Below, piece by piece: positions 22,900 to 34,078 of a stretch of DNA of 64,000 nucleotides. The notes beneath the pieces are model-generated. The model was given only the letters and a program-made list of their open reading frames with translations. It did not search any database and was not told where the DNA came from. A program made the translations under genes and the position numbers. Source of the DNA: Heterobilharzia americana (Eukaryota > Platyhelminthes > Trematoda > Strigeidida > Schistosomatidae); contig OX104127.1 of assembly GCA_944470555.2 (NCBI GenBank), positions 98,356,708 through 98,420,707 on the forward strand, in the 5' to 3' direction. The stretch's first letter is position 1. Every line of letters starts with the position of its first letter.

Positions 22900-25115
22900 A
22901 CAGGATGTAATTTTGCTTGAAATATTACCAGAACAAAAGCCTGTCATCATGTGCAAACTTTTGATCAAGAATTTACTGATAATATATAATTAAATTTTGT
23001 ATTTACAAGTGACTTCGGTAAATATAAAACCCGTAAACGAGCTCCGTGGCGCAATTCTGATCACTGCATAGTAGCGCTTCGCCCAAAGTGTGTGGTAAGT
23101 TACATGAGAAGGCATTCGCTATCGTTATAAGAAATTCCAATACAGCAGCTACACATGGAACAATACCATACATTTGAAGGACGTGCCTGAAAAAAACACG
23201 TATATATTTGTCGATGAAGTCTTAGACAACAATATCGCTAATATCATAAGCTATCTCAGATTCAGTTTCGACGTACGCTACCGTACTGAAACAGTCCTCA
23301 TGAGTTTTGATACCTTCCTTTCCTCATCTCAAAGAGCTCTGGATAGGAAAGGAAAGTTTGCATAAGGTGGGGGATTACCCTGGCGTTAAAAGACAACTGT
23401 TTTACCAAGTCTGAAATGCAATGTCTAAACGCCATATACAACTAAATAAATCTATCAGATAAGAACTCTTACATTACATGGAAATTATTCAGAGCTTACT
23501 GGTGCAAAACAGATCGCCCAGAAAGCTTGTTCTGATGTCTTTGCGTTAAATCAGTCATTTATACATTGACAAGCTAATGTCACCATTCCAAGTGTCAGTA
23601 GTCAAATAGATGGTTGCTCTCATGGTTTCAATACAAATGAAGTTTTCAAATGTCTCAAATCCACGAATCCATTCCAACACCTAAGTCTTGATGATATTTC
23701 AGTATTGTGGTAAAAGATGCTTAGATAGTTTATGTCATCTTCTAACAGATATTTTCAATGCATTGTTTTGCAAAAATGCAATAGACGCTGTCTGGAAAGA
23801 GATTAAAATTGTACCTGTGCCTAAGAGATCCTCTGGACCAAATGTTAAGTTTCGATTAATTGCCATAGCTTACCCTTTTTTGAAGACGATGGAGAAGTTA
23901 ATTCTTATCTGCCACTTAGCCGATTATAAATACGAATGTACAGCTTGATAATGAAGTCGTTGAAAAGAAATATTTCTTCGCTGATACATGTCTTGTTCTT
24001 ATTCATGTGTAAATGGGTACATTTTGTCAATTCTAATTTTGTTTGAACCTTCAGTGAAGGTTTTCAGAGATCCAAAACAGTTTGCTCTCAAACACAAGTG
24101 AAGTACTTCAGATGATGAAACTCTCTTGGATCACAATAATGTTTCTAGTCTAGACAAAGGTGTTATGTGTGTTCGGAGCACCTTCTTGGACTACTCACCA
24201 ACCTTTGGTTTTATTCCTCAACCATTCTTGTTAAATAAAATTGCCATATCTCATAATGAGCCATGGGTTACAAGGTAGCAGCATTCTTGTTTTTCTGAAA
24301 GGTAACAGTACACTTTTTATGGAAGGGGGAGCTCCACTTCATAGCTTACTGAAGCCAGTGTGCTTCAAGGTGTAGTACTTTCTCAGCTTCCGTTTTCTTT
24401 CTTGTAGCATGACTTACCTTATTCTGTTGAAACTAATGTTTTTGAGTATGTTGATTTGCTAACAGTTTCTCTGCCAGTTAACTCTCCCTTAGATTATTCT
24501 GAATTAAGTGGTTTTCTTGTCCTAATTTGATCAGTGATTTTTCTAAACCCTTCTAAATGTTAGACTGTTAATTTTAGCCCAAGGTGTAAAGAAGACTTGT
24601 GTCAGCTGCTTAGGTTCGATGACTGCTGATATACTGATGGTATTTCTGTAGAAAATAAATTGAGTGTTAACTATCTGGAATTTAGTTTTATTTCTGGTCT
24701 CTGTTGGTCGTCTAATATTTTAATGACTTCCAATAAAATCGGTTAACGTATTGCGTAAAGAAACTGAGACTCTCTGGTATAACTTGACATCTACTTTCAC
24801 AATTTATTAGTTCCTGTATTTTATCTTTTCTTCTCTATCGTTTCCGGTTGATTTTTCCTGGTCCACTAGAAAAGGACTATTTTATATTGTGTACGACTTT
24901 GAAAACTGGCAGTGGGTTGAATGTTGTGCCTCTGTCTCAGTTGATCAACACTGCAGTTGACAAACATTTTAATACCAGCAGGCAACTACCTAAAGTATTT
25001 TTAGCTGATTTTGAGCATGCTTTTTATTTATGGCTGTCTTCCTGTATCTCTTCAGGCAGGACAAGAAAGGATTTCATAAGGTTTATGCAGCTAAATACAA
25101 AAAATTGACTGCGCC
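22900..25115 (+). mobile_element. CR1-like non-LTR retrotransposon, degenerate
   Basis: From about 22,915 a frame encodes the end of an apurinic-type endonuclease, with the SDHC motif at 23056-23067. A linker (DEVLDNNIANIISYLRF) shares wording with the minus-strand element near 62.2 kb. RT pieces follow: WKEIKIVPVPKRSSGPN with FRLIAIAYPFLKTMEKLI (23.79-23.92 kb), FLDYSPTFGFIPQPFLL (24.19 kb), and the palm motif YVDL at 24447-24458, where the second catalytic Asp of YxDD is lost. The ORF end is near 25,108 (AAKYKKL-like tail). Many stops and frameshifts, and a central segment (23.95-24.1 kb) looks rearranged or invaded by PLE-type tail sequence. Confidence 0.7.
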
Positions 25116-26389
25116 TTAGTACGTATCTTGTACGAGGAAACAAGTGTTGGAATACAATTCACTTATCAACTTGGTAACAATAAATAATCAGTCGTTCTAA
25201 CATTTTAACCAATAATATAAAACGTTTCCTTGTCAATAAATATTATTTACATGATTTACATTGTTATATATTTACAATATTCAAAATGTAGTAAAGGAAT
25301 ATTTTTCAATATATGTTGCAATATTACATGCCAAAAAATTCCAATTTGAACTAAAAACTGTTTGGAATAAAGGGATCATTATTATTAAACTATTTTGGAA
25401 TCTACCGGGAAAAACGCTTCTTGTAAAAGTAGGATAAAGCCTAATCGAAGTGCAAAACTGTTGCGATCAGCTCCGCAAGTAGAATCGTTTGTATCTTATG
25501 ACATGCTTATGCAGGTATAGGGCTGAAACATGCAGTTTACAAATTTGCAGCATACGTGACTTAATCCTCTGTTCTGTAACTGACTATGAGTGTATCACAA
25601 AAGTGCAAGTCATTCACTGACCATAAGTGATACAGAAAGCTAAAATTTACTACCTGATCAAATCCACAAATATAATACAGCATTTCCCATCATCTTCTGG
25701 CACCTTACCAGTACCAACCTTAGTAAAATTTAGATAATCTACGCACCAAAGCTTTTGCAGTTAGTATCACACTCACAAGTAATCTCAGCTGATAATATAC
25801 TGAAGCTACTGTTAATAAGACATTGTTTTTCAAACATTTTTCCAAGGTGGTTCCCCTCGTTGCCTGAGCTCTCTCATCCAGCAATAGTGAATAGGTAACT
25901 TGAAAAGGTTTTCTGGTCACTTTTGTTTGAGTTATTAGACGCATCACACAATGAAACAGTACTATTTACTGCAAAGCGTTTCGAACACAATTTACTTTTC
26001 ATAGTCACATCAAGATAACATCACAACTTTGAGACACAGTTTATATGGTACTAATTCTGTCGCCTTCTTTATCGTATAGGGAGTAGGATTTTGCGTATAT
26101 CCGGAAGAGGTTATCAGTCATTCCTACTATGCATATTTAGTGCTGATTCAATACACAAAGATTTCGTTGTCAGTCATCTTTTACATCCAAATAAGTTGAT
26201 TTTATGAAAGACAGACACACGAAATCAACGCAAAATCTTGCACAAAAGTGGATCCGTGCAAGTTGTCACAATTCAAAGAAGTGTAAAAAGATTGGTGAAT
26301 AGAATATGAGTGATTTCAAAGCAGACAAAGTTGTGTGAGAGAGTATGCAACCCGAGGATAAAGGTTAGTGCGAATATTCAAGCTTTAGA
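25116..26389. other. no recognisable gene
   Basis: AT-rich; the minus-strand frame at 25,720-25,947 has no motif or splice context. Nothing else stands out. Confidence 0.4.
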
Positions 26390-26850
26390 ATATGTCAAAG
26401 AGTAGATGAATATGCGCCATTGTGACCGATTTTCAACCATGTCACCAAGAGATCTCAACTACTGATTCCTGTCATCTTAAGGACTCAAGGGAGGAAGCTT
26501 ACACCTCCCCATACGACTCAGATCAACAGTAAGAGACTTCATTGACCTGGTCATTCTGAGCCAGATTCTGACATAGTCCAACTTCTCCTAGAATGGTTTA
26601 TCCAGGTACGGGATGGCTCGGCATACACAGTACATATCCAAGCCATCTCAGCCGACGGAGGTTCATAACTTCATCAGTCGATTTGCCCGTCTTGCTAAGC
26701 ACCCTTCGTCTGACCTCAACATCGTTCACACTGTGATTGCACTTAACGGGAGCAATACTATGAAGACATCTGTGATCAAAACCCTGTAATTCCTTCATAT
26801 CATCAGATATCGCAAAAAACCCATCCAAATCAACAGAGGACCATGCATTA
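26390..26850 (-). mobile_element. 3' fragment of a LINE of the same family as the 27.3-30.6 kb copy
   Basis: Minus-strand frame with FDHRCLHSIAPV, VNDVEVRRRVLSK and LRRLRWLGYVLCMP, the conserved C-terminal block after the RT in this family. Nearer the 3' end comes GDMVENRSQWRI. The plus copy has the matching GDIAQDRFKWGRCIH near 30.34 kb. Only this 3' part is present. Confidence 0.7.
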
Positions 26851-27004
26851 CTGCTTAACGGTCCAAGTTGTCACAGCTTATATTAGTACATCAAGTAAAA
26901 AGGCAGGGAAGTGGAAGATGAAGGTAAGAAAATTCAGTCAAAAGATCTATAAAGTACTAAAAGGAAGAAAGGAAGAATGAGAAAATGGTGAAATTGTATA
27001 TGGC

Positions 27005-27300
27005 TTTAAGATGAGGATAATGTGTGTATGCATTTGCACCACTGACTTTGGTTCTGAGCCATATCACCTGCAGTCAGGCTCCAACCACTAGTTTCTCTTG
27101 CCCCGTGGACCCCAACTGGCTAGTCTACACCGCCCCATATGACTTAAACCAACAGTCAAAGACTTCATACATTGGTGCCATGTTTTGGTCTGGTCGTCCC
27201 AAGCCTTTTCGAGCCTGAACCTACTTCGGCCAACTATCTTATCAAAAGCTAGCCTTTCACGGTGTGATCAGTCAGGAAGTGTCAACCACACTGTCATCGT
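27005..27300 (-). mobile_element. second 3' fragment of the same LINE family
   Basis: On the minus strand the block GDMAQNQSQWCKCIH and the preceding 'ttggggtccacggggcaagagaaac' match the 3' end of the 27.3-30.6 kb copy. It lies back to back with the 5' side of that copy. Confidence 0.6.
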
Positions 27301-27339
27301 TCAAGTTTTCTCAGACCACTATCCATCTCCCTTACTATA

Positions 27340-30300
27340 ACCTTCTTACCTTCCTTCATGTCTTTCTGTTAACAGTCCCACACCATCTTCAATTTCTTCT
27401 GGCTTTGAAGCTTTTGACAACAACATGAGTTAGCAGAAAAAGCATCCTTGGTCTCTTTAAACTACTCTCCAAATTACACATAGGAGCTTTCAATGCCCGC
27501 ACATTCCATCAAATTGGCAAACAATCTTCGTTGACCGAAACTCTAACGAATTGGGCCACGGATGTCTACTGCGTTTCTGAGGCACACATACTGAATCCAA
27601 ATGTGGTGATTCACTTAGCTTCTTCCGGCCAACATGGTGAATCCACGAAATTCATTCTTCGAGTTTCTGGGGATTCGATGGATAGTTCTCGCACTTTTGC
27701 AGGTGTAGGCACTGTATTAAGCACTAGGACAGAAAACTCACTACTAGACTGGGTCGCAGTTGACAGTCATCTATATGCTATCCAACTGGACAGCATGATG
27801 AGAACTGAAAAGAATAGTGAAACTCACCGTTTCCTCTTTGTAATCTCTGCCTAAGCATCCACTGACTGCATTTTGGCTGAAGCGAAGGATGAGTTCTACC
27901 GAGAACTGTCTAGCTTTCTTCTGAAAGCCGAATGTTCAGACATGGTTGTTGTTGCAGGCGATTTAAATGCACAAGTGGGTAGGCTGAGTCTGACAGAGAG
28001 GCACTTCGGTTGTACTTTCGAAATCCCGGCTGGACGAACAGATAACGGTGGTTGCCTACTGCAGCTGTGCGCAGATAACTTTATTTCTAGCTAGCAAAAA
28101 ATACAGACATAACGAAAGACGTTCTCCAAGATGGCGTCTATAGAGTTCAACTCATCGGTAGGCACATACAGACCCCACTGCCATAAGTCATCGCTGCTGA
28201 GGGTCGATGGAAGATTACCAGTCTTTCGGAGCACGTGTTTGGATGGCGATCACGCGCTGGTGAGAGCACTTATGTGTCTGCATCTCAATGGACGTAGAAA
28301 AACACTATACTATTACGAGTGCAGCTAGACAATGAGAGCATTAAGACCGCTTTCAGTGAGAACTGACCAGGAAGAACACTATGTTTCACCCAGCAGAAGC
28401 TTGGTGTAATCTCCTGTCTGTGGTAAAAACAGTGCTGAAGATCGTAGCCGAATCTCAAAGGTTGGTTAAAAAGAGCCAGTGGATATTAGCAACGTCTTCT
28501 GAATTAATAATGTACGCCAAAGCATCCCTGTAGTCTCCGAATACAACGAGGAGCGAATGCAACTCAAACGTAGACTGACAAAATGTCTACAAAGTGATCG
28601 CAAACCGCGGTAGACAGTGAACACTAAAGAGATGGAGAAGACAGAAGCGTTAGCTAACAGTGGACACTTATTCAGACTTATTACGGAAACGGGCAAAAAG
28701 ACCAATGCTTATTGAGACCATGGTGGAGAAGGATGGATTTGCGACTCACCTGGAGGGAAGATGGCCGGAAGGATGGGCAGAAAACCTCGAGAAATAGTTT
28801 AGCTAGCCTCCAATTACTACTACGTTGCCTGCTATCCGGTCGGATCCTGAATGAAACGTTGAGATAGGCCTCCCAAAACTGGCAGAAGTCAAGGAAGTGG
28901 TAGGTAACTTGAAATGAGGATGGGCAGCAGGACCAGTTGGACTAGTTCCTAAGGTATATAAGGGTGGTAGTAGAGTGATTTTAGTTAAGTTAACTGAAGT
29001 TTTAACTGGTGTATGTAGGTCAAATATGATTCCATCTGACTGGTCTGAATCACTGATTATCCCAGTTTTCAAGAAAGGTGAGAAGTTCTCTCTTGATAAC
29101 CACGGAGGAATCAACCTGACGAACAATGTGTCTAAGATTCTGGGTTCTATAATCATTAGATGCGTGAGTGGAGGTCGGGAACAGCAAGCCGTAGAAAACC
29201 AGGCAGGCTGTGGACCTGGCTATGGGTGTATCTACCAAATATTCGCACTGCGCCAGGTTCTGGAACACAGGCACTCTGGCAGACGCCCGACGATAGCTGA
29301 GTTTCTCTACTTGAAGCCTTATAGCAATGACTGTCACTGAAAGAGATACCGAGTAAGTACATTACCCTATTAAAGCCTCTTCACCCGAACACCTATGGGA
29401 GTGTTATAGCCCATGGTGAGATATCGCGAGAGCTGTGTACGTCAAGTAGTGCTTGTCAAGGGTGCCAACTCTCTCTATTCTTATTCAGTTTTATCATAGA
29501 CGTTCTTATGGATGTCTGTCTGGTCATCTGAAAACAGAGGGATTGACCTAATAACAGGAGGAATTTTATTAGTGTTAGAATACGCAGATGATAAAGTCCT
29601 GTTAGGTGGATACGCTAACGCGATTCAGAGTCTTCTGGACACCTTGTATGGCAATTTGAAGATGTCTGGGATGAGTTTCTTGCGACTCAATTACAGATTC
29701 TTGCTTCAAGACTGGTCGTCAACGGTGCCTCAACAAACAACAGAGAGTCAAGTGGTTGAGTGGGTTGAATACATCACTTATCTGGGAAGACACACCGGCC
29801 CTGGTGGCTCAGTGGCCGATGAAATCTCTGTACGAATACAAAGGCTTGGTTGGCTTCTACCAACTTATGCCATCTATGGCGCCGTCGCAATATCTGATTG
29901 TCTGTTGAGACTAGAGTGTACTGTACTGAAGTCCGCTTTGTTCTACTGTGTGGTTGTGAAACATGGCCACTAAATACAGAAGACAAGAGAAGGCTTCGGG
30001 TATTTGACCACCGCTGCCTTCTTAGCACAGGCCGTGATGTTACCACCTGAGTAATCCGGGAGTCAGGCGTAGAGGAGGAGAAGTAAGTCAGCTGGAGCGG
30101 TCGTGAACTTTCATCGTCTGAGATGGCTCGAACACGTGGTACGTATGCCTAACCACTATCTGCTTATCACAGTGTTGGCCGAAGTGGTTTCAAGCTGGGG
30201 AAAGGCTTGAAGCGGCTAGATTGAAATATAGCATCAATGCATGGAGTCCTTGACTGTTCGTCTGAGCCATATATGACAATGCAGGCTAGACGATTGGGGT

Positions 30301-30600
30301 CCGCTGGACAAGAGAAACCAGCGGAGACCCTAGGTGATATAGCTCAGGACCGATTTAAGTGGGGTAGATGTATACACAAGTTATCCTCATCTTAACCGCC
30401 GTACCTAATCTCTTCAGTTCCTCATTGCTCCTTCTTTTTAACTACTTTCAACTTCTTTTGACTGATTTCTGTTTCTTTCTTCACCTTCCATTTCATTGCC
30501 TTGTGACTCGGTGTGTTGGTATGAGGTACGGCAACTTAGACTATAACACGGGAATGCCTGGTCCTGTGTTAATTTTAATTATAATGATGGGCGAGTATTC
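27340..30600 (+). mobile_element. near-complete non-LTR retrotransposon (endonuclease + RT), decayed
   Basis: The endonuclease domain opens near 27,476 (GAFNARTFHQIG) and continues with CVSEAHI, the conserved GDLNAQVG near 27,957 and a damaged DHALVRAL near 28,250. RT follows: AAGPVGLVPKVY (28.93 kb), SNMIPSDWSESLIIPVFKKG (29.02-29.08 kb), an eroded motif A near 29.3 kb, SGVRQ-like and FLFSFIIDVLM (29.47 kb), and an intact YADD at 29581-29592. The C-terminal block (YLGRHTGPGGSVADEIS and the GDIAQDRFKW end) finishes near 30.37 kb, followed by a 3' UTR. At least five frame breaks, so not autonomous. The clade (RTE-like or CR1/Jockey-like) is not settled by eye. Two 3' fragments of the family lie on the other strand just upstream. 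Confidence 0.75.
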
Positions 30601-30810
30601 ATCCTGATATCCAATTCAGTTGATCCTGCAGGTCATAGTTACCCAATGAAACTTGGGGAAATCTATGATAGTTATCATTATTATTTGTCTCTTGGATTCC
30701 TAGTGGAATATAGGGCTTCAGTAAAACGTCTCCATCGCACTCTCTTCTCTGAAGTCTTCTCAACCTCGATCCACCACCCCCACAAGCTTCTTCCTCAAAT
30801 AATCTCTTCC

Positions 30811-30822
30811 ATGTCACCCTCA
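30811..30822. repeat. left target-site duplication of RTE copy D
   Basis: ATGTCACCCTCA, repeated exactly at 34067-34078. The target lies in the 3' coding end of copy E. Confidence 0.9.
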
Positions 30823-31019
30823 ACCTCGCCTGGTTAACTAGTTTACTAGTTACTAGCCGGTCCTAAGCCCGGGTAAACAGGGAAGGTTGGGCATAGGGCT
30901 AGCAACCCTACCCCGTAAAACAAATCTAACCGCTAAAGAAACTTCAAAGCACAAACAAAATATAAAAAATAATAACAAAATTACTCCTCGCTGGAATCGG
31001 AGAGGCGAAATGACGCCAG

Positions 31020-32676
31020 TTGGTGAAAGCCTTCGGGAAGCCAATTGGCCGATGTGTCTTCTCACTCTCGATGAAAGCGAAAGTAAACGTGGGGACATGG
31101 AATGTCCACACCATGTTTGAACCCAGTAAGGCAGCCCAGATTGCAAACGAGATGAGGAGGTATCACATCGAAGTGCTTGGGATTTGCGAAAGCAGATGGA
31201 ATGGGAGTGGACTCTCCAAACTGTCAACTGGAGAATCAATAATCTACTCCGGTCACCCAGACGCCAACCACGAGCACACTGAGGGAGTGGCTATCATGAT
31301 GTCCTCAAGAGCATCGAAGGCTCTCATGCAGTGGGAACCAATCTCCTCCAGGATCATGACAGCAAGATTCAACTCAAAAGGAAGAAAGGTCACAATCATA
31401 CAATGTTATGCACCTACAAATAACGCAGATGAAGAGAAGAAGGAGAATTTCTACAGACAACTTCAATCAACACTGAACAAGACACGCCTCAGTTGGCGAT
31501 ATCAAAATTCTAATGAGCGACATGAATGCCAAACTGGGAGGGGACAACACGGGAAGAGAACTGACCATGGGTCGAGAGGCGCTAGGTGAAATGAATGAGA
31601 ATGGAGAATTGTTTGCAGAATTCTGCGCATTCAACGATTTGGTGATTGGAGGCAGTGTGTTCAGGCACAAAGATATCCACAAAGCGACATGGACTTCACC
31701 AGATGGACACACTAAAAATCAAATCGACTTTATCTCAATCTCAAGAAAATGGAGACGCAGTCTACTTAACACAAGGTCAAGAAGAGGAGCAGATGTAGGT
31801 TCAGACCACTCACTATCTAGTGCAAGGAACCTTCGAAATCAAGTTGAAAGCCTTCAAGGAAGCTGGTGATAGACCTCAATTGAAGTACAACACTCGGAAA
31901 CTGAACTGAAGGATGAAACTACAAAGGAGATCTTCAAAGCAGCCATCAAGACAAAATGGGAGACATCGAGCAACATCCCTGAAGAAACCTGTGTGGAAGA
32001 ACACTGGAAGTCTTTGAAAGCTATGTGGAAAGAAACCTGCACAACAGTATTAGGAAGGAAGAAGAAAGAAGACAAGGAATGGATCTCGACGGATACATGG
32101 AAGCTGATAGAGGAGAGGAGGATGGTGAAGCAGAAGATAAACCAGTGCAAGGATGCTCAACGACAAGAGGAACTGAGCACAATGTATAAAACACTGGACA
32201 AAGAAGTGAAGAAGAGTGCATGGAAGGACAAAAGACACTTCTACGAAACACTAGCAAGTGAAGCAGAACAGGCTGCAGGTAAGAGAGACCTGACGACATT
32301 GTATCAAATAACCAGGTTGCTATCAGGGAAGAGACCAACACAGATGAAACCAATAAAAGATGAAGAAGGAAATTTAATTACAAAAGAAGAGAAACAGAGG
32401 AAACGATGGGCCGACCACTTCAAGAAGCTCTTGAATCGACCACCACCTGCACTTCGTCCACAAATACCACCTGCAGCCGCTGAACTACAAGTGAACATTA
32501 ATCCCCCAACGAAAATGGAAGTCCTGAACGCCATAAAGCTACTGAAATGCGGGAAAGCAGCAGGACCAGATGGAATACCGCCAGAAGCACTGAAAACAGA
32601 TGCAGAGACAACAGCGGCCATGCTCACACCACTATTGCAGAAGGTGTGGAAGGAAGAGAAGGTACCTGACGATTAA
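31020..32676 (+). pseudogene. copy D ORF, endonuclease and first half of RT, interrupted
   Basis: The frame changes twice between the endonuclease and RT: 31020-31589 in one frame, then 31513-31869 and 31993-32676 in another. It ends at TAA 32674-32676, after which the same frame continues through fingers and palm motifs to a TGA near 33,218. The coiled, Lys/Glu-rich linker (32.0-32.4 kb) is typical of the RTE family. The product would normally nick target DNA and copy element RNA at the nick; as it stands no full polypeptide can be made. Confidence 0.85.
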
Positions 32677-33238
32677 AAGAAGGGTTACCTTGTCAAACTG
32701 CCGAAGAAAGGAGACCTCAGTGCTTGCAAGAACTGGCGCGGAATCACTCTCCTGTCCACCCCAAGTAAAATATTAAGCCGCATCATCCTGGAGAGGCTAA
32801 GGGATGCACTGGATTCAAAACTACGACCGGAACAGGCAGGCTTCAGGAAGTACAAATCATGTGCAGACCAAATTGCAACGCTTCGTATCATCATAGAACA
32901 GAGCATAGAATGGAAATCACCTCTCCACCTCAACTTCATCGACTTTGAGAAGGCCTTTGACAGCGTCGACCGAGAAGTAATTTGGAAACTGCTTCAATAC
33001 TACGGAGTACCGCAAACCTTTATCCGCCTCATTCAACAACTATATGAAGATGCCACATGCCAAGTAATCCACAATGGGAAGCTCAGTGATGCCTTTGAAG
33101 TGAAGACAGGAGTGAAACAAGGTTGCCTACTATCCCCCATGATATTCCTTATTGTGGTGGACTGGATCATGCAGCAAACAGTAGGCAGCGAGAAGAGGGG
33201 GATACAGTGGCTGGACTGAGGAAAAGAACCTAGAAGAC

Positions 33239-34046
33239 TTGGATTTCGCCGATGACTTATGCCTAATGTCACATAAACTTGAAGATCTGCAGGCAAAAAC
33301 TAACAAGTTGTTAGAAGAGGCAGCCGAGACGGGACTTCAGGTGAATATAGAGAAGACAGAAGTGATGAAGATACCGCACCACCACCATCAACAACAACAA
33401 CAAACTCCAATCACCGTCAACGGGAGAAACTTGAAGGAAGTAACCTCCTTCACTTATCTAGGAAGCACTGTTTCAACTACAGGCGGGACGGACGAGGACG
33501 TCAAAGTCAGAATCGGAAAAGCAAGACAGGCATTCATTATCCTGAAACCAGTGTGGAGATCTTCTGCACTCAGCATGCGGAACAAGATACGGATTTTCAA
33601 CACCAACGTCAAGTCAGTGCTCTTGTATGGCTCAGAGACTTGGCGCGTCACGAAAGGTATTTCCAATAAACTACAGACATTCATCAACAACTGCTCACGC
33701 TGGCTCGATACTGAAGATCAGATGGCCAGAAAAAATAAGCAACAAGGAACTCTGGGAACGAACCAACCAAGAACCTATCACGCAACAAATATGCAGGAAG
33801 AAGTGGAGATGGATTGGCCATGCACTGAGAAGGCCGACTGAGGACATCACGCGTCAGGCCCTCGAGTGGAATCCCCATGGGAAGCGACGAGTTGGACGTC
33901 CGAGGGTGACATGGAGGAGGTCGTGCGAGGAGGAAATGAGAGCTTGTGGGCTGTCGTGGAGCCAGGTTCAAAAGATCTCAGAGAACAGAGGTCACTGGAG
34001 GCGTGCTACTGAAGCCCTATGTTCCACTAGGAACCCAAGGGACTAA
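33239..34046 (+). pseudogene. copy D ORF, RT catalytic box and C-terminal block
   Basis: FADD (33245-33256) lies in a frame +1 from the upstream RT; the C-terminal block is read at 33239-33841 and then, after a further shift, in 33627-34046. His/Gln-rich 'HHHHQQQQQ' at about 33.38 kb separates palm and thumb. Confidence 0.8.
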
Positions 34047-34066
34047 TAATAATAATGATAATAATA
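34043..34066 (+). repeat. AAT-rich tail of RTE copy D
   Basis: (TAA)n with one TGA interruption, ending exactly at the right target-site duplication. Confidence 0.85.
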
Positions 34067-34078
34067 ATGTCACCCTCA
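34067..34078. repeat. right target-site duplication of RTE copy D
   Basis: ATGTCACCCTCA, identical to 30811-30822. Confidence 0.9.

Larger units (their letters stand above)
30823..34066 (+). mobile_element. full-length RTE-type retrotransposon, copy D, with 12-bp TSD
   Basis: 3,244 bp from ACCTCGCCTGGTTAAC to an AAT-rich tail, bracketed by an exact 12-bp duplication, so complete and comparatively young. Endonuclease: VGTWNVHTM near 31.09 kb, the catalytic E in ESRWNG, CYAPT, SDMNAKLG (31.51 kb) and SDHS (31.80 kb). RT: GKAAGPDGIPPEAL (32.56 kb), NWRGITLLST, NFIDFEKAFDSVD (32.94 kb), GVKQGCLLSPMIF (33.11 kb) and intact FADD at 33245-33256. C-terminal: KWRWIGHALRRP and GRPRVTWRRS (33.8-33.9 kb). 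Breaks: a frameshift near 31.5 kb, another near 31.85 kb, TAA at 32674-32676 in place of Trp, and a +1 shift at a five-G run (33197-33201) upstream of FADD. Confidence 0.92.
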